A stretch of DNA of 16,410 nt from positions 1 to 16,410 of the forward strand of contig JAJDAI010001126.1 of NCBI GenBank assembly GCA_029261955.1. The letters are read 5' to 3'. Made by a program: the position numbers and the translations under genes. Positions 13,998 to 16,410 of this stretch are shown piece by piece (positions within the stretch are counted from its first letter, which is position 1; each line of letters starts with the position of its first letter). This stretch comes from Deltaproteobacteria bacterium. GTDB taxonomy: Bacteria > Myxococcota_A > UBA796 > UBA9615. The notes beneath the pieces are model-generated. The model saw only the letters and a list, made by a program, of their open reading frames with translations. It was not told the DNA's origin and ran no database searches.

Positions 13998-14979
13998 CGG
14001 AGCCTCCGGTCACGCTGGATGCGATCGACGCACAGGCCAGCTGGTAGAGCAGTCGGGCGCCGACGATGGCGTCCAATTCAGTGGGGCCGACCTCGCAGAG
14101 ATCGAAGCCGGCGATCTGCCGCCCCGAGTCCACGAGCGCGGAGAGAAGAAAGCAGACCTCGCGCCAACTCAGCCCGCCCGGCACCGGGGTCCCCGTCCCC
14201 GGGCAGAGCGCGGGCTCGAGGCCATCGACGTCGAAGGACACCCAGACCCGCTCGGGCAAGGGAGCCAGCATGTCCTCGACGAGGCGTGCCCAGGACGTGC
14301 CCACCGCCAGGCGGTCACCGATGGCGCCGTCCCCGAAGCAGTGGATGCGGTCGTCGACCCGGATGCGGTCGTACTCCACCTGGCCGAGGTCCCGCACGCC
14401 GACCTGGACCAGGCAGAGGTCCGGGCGGGCCTCCAGCAGGTTGTGCATGACCGACGCGTGCGAGTAGCGCAGGCCTTCGTAGGCCGGCCTCAGGTCGGCG
14501 TGCGCGTCGATCTGGAGCACGCCGACCTCGGTGCCGTCCGAGGCCGCGAGGAGTGCGCCCAGGGCGACCGAGTGCTCTCCGCCGAGGACGGCGGGGATGT
14601 GGCCGCGGCCCAGCTGGTCCGCAGTCCACTTGCGGACGAGCCCGACGACGCGCGCGCCGCACCCCTCCGGGGCCTCCGATGTCCCCCCGCTGCGGACCTC
14701 CTGCACGCCGCGCCGGGCCAGCTCATCGAGCTCCTCGAACCCGAAGGGGGTGCCTTCGAGGACGATGCCGCGTCGCCAGGCGTCGCCCCACCGCGAGTCG
14801 AAGAGATCGACCTGTGCCGACGCGTCCACCACCCCCCGAGGTCCGCGCGCCGTGCCAGCACGATACGAGGTGGTCGCCTCGAACGGCACCGGAAGGACGT
14901 GCACCAGCGCGTCGTCCGGGTCGTGCGGCAGCCCGAACAGGCTGCCGGGTTCGGCAGGAGCGTCGGGGTCGAAGGCCAT
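13984..14979 (-). CDS. speB: Agmatinase-type ureohydrolase
   Basis: This 331-residue enzyme has the arginase/agmatinase fold and a binuclear manganese site. All six metal ligands are visible: His136 in GGEHS, Asp158/His160/Asp162 in IDAHADLR, and Asp250/Asp252 in SFDVDGLEPA. The LEPALCPGTGTPVPGG segment is typical of the family. It probably splits agmatine into putrescine and urea, since speA (agmatine maker) and speY (putrescine user) follow in the same operon. The arginase alternative is less likely from context. The start at 14979 (MAFDPDAPAEPG) has GGAGG within GGAGGAACG before the ATG and is 21 nt from the predicted start site of a strong sigma-54 promoter; a longer frame to 15309 covers the SET gene and is rejected. 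It is the first gene of the operon, and its end overlaps speY by 14 bp. Confidence 0.92.
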   Translation of the reverse strand: MAFDPDAPAEPGSLFGLPHDPDDALVHVLPVPFEATTSYRAGTARGPRGVVDASAQVDLFDSRWGDAWRRGIVLEGTPFGFEELDELARRGVQEVRSGGTSEAPEGCGARVVGLVRKWTADQLGRGHIPAVLGGEHSVALGALLAASDGTEVGVLQIDAHADLRPAYEGLRYSHASVMHNLLEARPDLCLVQVGVRDLGQVEYDRIRVDDRIHCFGDGAIGDRLAVGTSWARLVEDMLAPLPERVWVSFDVDGLEPALCPGTGTPVPGGLSWREVCFLLSALVDSGRQIAGFDLCEVGPTELDAIVGARLLYQLACASIASSVTGGSDEGP

Positions 14980-15010
14980 CGTTCCTCCAGGCAGGGTTCC
15001 GCCGCCTACT

Positions 15011-15026
15011 AGCAAGGCTCGTGCCC
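15011..15026 (-). promoter_or_regulatory. Sigma-54 (-24/-12) promoter of speB-speY-speA
   Basis: On the minus strand GGGCACG-AGCC-TTGCT matches TGGCACG-N4-TTGCW at all but the first base. The -24 GG (15025-15024) and -12 GC (15013-15012) are 10 bp apart. The predicted start is near 15000, with a 21-nt leader carrying GGAGGA before the speB ATG. It is among the best RpoN matches in the window. Activity is inferred. Confidence 0.75.
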
Positions 15027-15035
15027 ACCTCGAAG

Positions 15036-15056
15036 CGGGTTTCCGAGCGAAACCCG
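15036..15056. promoter_or_regulatory. Interrupted palindrome in the speB/SET divergent promoter region
   Basis: CGGGTTTC (15036-15043) and GAAACCCG (15049-15056) are exact complements separated by 5 nt. It lies 36-56 bp upstream of the predicted speB start site and about 42-62 bp before the SET-gene ATG. The size and symmetry fit a dimeric regulator's operator. It might control either or both genes. Confidence 0.55.
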
Positions 15057-15097
15057 GCGCGGGTCCTGCACACAGCTGGGGCTCTGGAGGACCGGCG

Positions 15098-15652
15098 ATG
15101 ATGCACCCCGACACAACCGTTCGCTGGATCGACGACGACGTCGGCCTGGGCGTGGTCGCGACCGCGACGATCCCGGTCGGCAGCCTCGTCTGGGTTCGCG
15201 ACACCCTGGACCGTGTCGTTTCGACCCACCAATTCGACAGCCTGCCCCCGCTGCAGCGCGCTGCCTTGCGTCGCCACGTCTGGCAGGAAGGTGGCCGCTG
15301 GTATCTCACTTGGGATCACGGGCGCTACACGAACCACTGCTGCGAGCCGAACTGTGCGGGACTCGACGGCGAGTTCGACCTCGCGATCCGCGACATCGAA
15401 GCGGGCGACCAGATCACCAACGACTACGGCTGGCTGGCCATGGAGGTGAGCTTCGCCTGCCGATGCGGAGCGCGGGACTGCCGCGGCTGGATCGGCGAGG
15501 ACTCCTCGTCGCCCCCGGACGGAGCCCTGGTGTCGCCCTACCTGGACGCGCTGCGCCGCCTGCCGCACACCGAGCAGCCCCTGTGGCCCCTCGTCGCGGA
15601 CGAGGACGGAGTCGGCTTCGACATGCTGCGATCGCGCTACTCCGAGCCGTGA
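15098..15652 (+). CDS. Small SET-domain protein (putative protein lysine methyltransferase)
   Basis: This 184-residue protein starts at 15098, where GGAGG is 7 nt upstream; a second ATG follows directly. Frames reaching further upstream overlap speB antisense and are rejected. SET features in order: GLGVVATATIPVGSLVWV (16-33, the G-x-G cofactor-side strand), YTNHCCEPNC (77-86, the N-H-x-x-x-P-N-C motif of the SAM site), IEAGDQITNDYGW (100-112, with the catalytic-side Tyr110), and a post-SET CxCx4C (C121, C123, C128) that with Cys86 can bind one zinc. The C-terminal 50 residues are unremarkable. SET proteins transfer methyl groups from SAM to lysine. Bacterial targets include ribosomal and chromatin-like proteins, but the target here is unknown. 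It is cytoplasmic and divergent from the polyamine operon with a palindrome between. Family assignment is secure; activity is inferred. Confidence 0.9.
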   Translation: MMHPDTTVRWIDDDVGLGVVATATIPVGSLVWVRDTLDRVVSTHQFDSLPPLQRAALRRHVWQEGGRWYLTWDHGRYTNHCCEPNCAGLDGEFDLAIRDIEAGDQITNDYGWLAMEVSFACRCGARDCRGWIGEDSSSPPDGALVSPYLDALRRLPHTEQPLWPLVADEDGVGFDMLRSRYSEP

Positions 15653-15672
15653 GCCCACCGAGCGGGGCGTAG

Positions 15673-15691
15673 CGACCCACCGCGAGGGTCG
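15673..15691. terminator. Hairpin between the SET gene and the convergent gene
   Basis: CGACCC (15673-15678) pairs with GGGTCG (15686-15691) around a 7-nt loop, 20 nt after the SET stop and 7 nt after the stop of the convergent gene. It has no T-run. Candidate bidirectional terminator. Confidence 0.4.
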
Positions 15692-15698
15692 AATCGAC

Positions 15699-16044
15699 TC
15701 ACCGAACGGCGCCCCGCGACCCCGAGGAGCCGGACGAGGAGTCCGACGACGACGACAGCGCGCCTCCCCCACGGCTGGCCAGGCCGAGGAAGGCCAGGGT
15801 GGTCAGCGTCCCGCCCGGGGCCGGCAGCCCGAAGTCTTGCGGCCCGGCTGCCGTGCCGGCGAGCAGGAGCGAGGAGGCCCTGCCAGGCCCTCTCGGCCTT
15901 CTCCATCGCCGCGCCGGCCTTGCCCTCGTCCGACCGGGCCTTGCCGAGCGCCTCTGCCCAGTTGAGGCGCTCCGTCCGGAAGGTCTCGTTGCGCTTCGCC
16001 GCCTCGAAGCGGGCCTCGCGCCAGGTCAGGGCGGCCTTGGCCAC
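15699..16044 (-). pseudogene. Frameshifted or interrupted small gene (helical N-part, hydrophobic/Ser-rich C-part)
   Basis: From a GTG at 16044 one frame reads VAKAALTWREARFEAAKRNETFRTERLNWAEALGKARSDEGKAGAAMEKAERAWQGLL, a charged helical stretch with high third-position GC. After about 15875 this frame loses that bias and becomes Arg/Ala/Gly-rich shadow sequence. The frame one base further then shows it and reads SSLLLAGTAAGPQDFGLPAPGGTLTTLAFLGLASRGGGALSSSSDSSSGSS to a TGA at 15699-15701. This second frame has no start codon near the switch, so the two parts are most simply one gene with a one-base indel in 15865-15885, beside C-runs. It may be an assembly error, a true mutation or (least likely) programmed frameshifting. 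Neither part is recognised. The start is uncertain: no good SD is visible and the region overlaps nothing else. It lies 56 bp downstream of the partial gene at the right edge, on the same strand. Confidence 0.55.
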
Positions 16045-16100
16045 CCGGGATGCGCCTTGATTGAGGCTGACGGCTCCGTTGCCCGAAGCCGCCCCGGCGC

Positions 16101-16410
16101 TCAGTGCTGGAGCTGCGCGGTCGCTGCGTCCAGCATCCCGTGCACCACGACCTGCGAGGCGCAGTCCACGATCCAGTCGTTGTTGTCCGGCGTCGAGCCG
16201 CAGCCGTTCGCCCGGCGCCGGGCGGTGTCGAGCTGCTGGCGCGCGGGCCGGGTCTGGCCGTTGGCGGCGAAGCTGGCGGCCCGGTCGATGGTCCGCAGCA
16301 GGGCCACGCGGCGGTTGGGCGAGGAGAAGACCTCGTCGGACAGCGTGTCCAGGACCGCCCAGGTCACGTCCAGGTCCGCTCCGTCCGGCGTGCCGTCGGC
16401 GTCGCTGTCG
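16101..16410 (-). CDS. 3' end of a large exported protein with Asp-rich calcium-type repeats (partial)
   Basis: The gene enters from the right edge; only the last 102 codons are inside (stop at 16101-16103). The first visible residues, DSDADGTPDGADLDV, match the DxDxDGxxD pattern of thrombospondin type 3-like calcium-binding repeats common in secreted bacterial proteins. A compact helical C-terminal domain follows: VTWAVLDTLSDEVFSSPNRRVALLRTIDRAASFAANGQTRPARQQLDTARRRANGCG, then STPDNNDWIVDCASQVVVHGMLDAATAQLQH. Its two cysteines could bridge the two helical halves. This arrangement, with DWIVDCxxQ and paired helices, resembles FIMAH-type C-terminal modules, but that is a tentative pattern match. 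It has no sorting tail. The protein is probably extracellular; the remainder outside the window is needed to name it. It is followed by the frameshifted small gene. Confidence 0.75.
   Translation of the reverse strand, partial: DSDADGTPDGADLDVTWAVLDTLSDEVFSSPNRRVALLRTIDRAASFAANGQTRPARQQLDTARRRANGCGSTPDNNDWIVDCASQVVVHGMLDAATAQLQH

Overview
The window is very GC-rich DNA with dense, mostly non-overlapping genes. It looks like a chromosome segment of a Myxococcota (deltaproteobacterial) organism. The supporting evidence is a DUF2330 protein with a MYXO-CTERM-like tail (Cys motif, hydrophobic helix, five arginines), a membrane-anchored Hanks-type Ser/Thr kinase, several lipoproteins and Asp/Glu-rich secreted proteins, and three strong sigma-54 (-24/-12) promoters. 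No rRNA, tRNA, CRISPR array, transposase or integrase was seen. The organism assignment is inference.

Left part (1-5001, all minus strand): a tightly coupled export operon transcribed right to left encodes a TolC-like outer-membrane protein, a MacA/HlyD-type lipoprotein adaptor and a MacB/FtsX-type permease. Both junctions are ATGA overlaps. No ABC ATPase gene is present beside the permease. After a 146-bp gap comes an unrecognised secreted protein with a Pro/Asp/Glu/Thr-rich tail.

Middle (5002-11055): a 250-bp divergent region with palindromes leads to a DUF2330 protein (+). A long stem-loop separates it from a convergent six-TM receptor-like kinase (-). The kinase is divergent from a small acidic DUF1858-like protein (+), and their 121-bp shared promoter region holds a sigma-54 promoter and a perfect 11-bp inverted repeat. 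Next on the plus strand are an alpha/beta-hydrolase lipoprotein, with its own sigma-54 promoter and four upstream repeats placed like activator sites, and a tiny exported protein with a lysine block followed by a polyacidic block.

Right part (11119-16410): speB-speY-speA (-) form a complete arginine -> agmatine -> putrescine -> homospermidine operon with near-consensus sigma-54 promoter and overlapping genes. A small SET-domain protein is divergent from it. The window ends with a gene that appears frameshifted (coding signal moves from one frame to another near 15875) and the 3' end of a large Asp-rich, calcium-repeat-type protein running off the right edge.

The strongest points for follow-up are the clustered sigma-54 control (two promoters share an identical 13-mer), the sigma-54-driven homospermidine operon beside a SET protein, the permease operon without ATPase, and the frameshifted gene near the right end.
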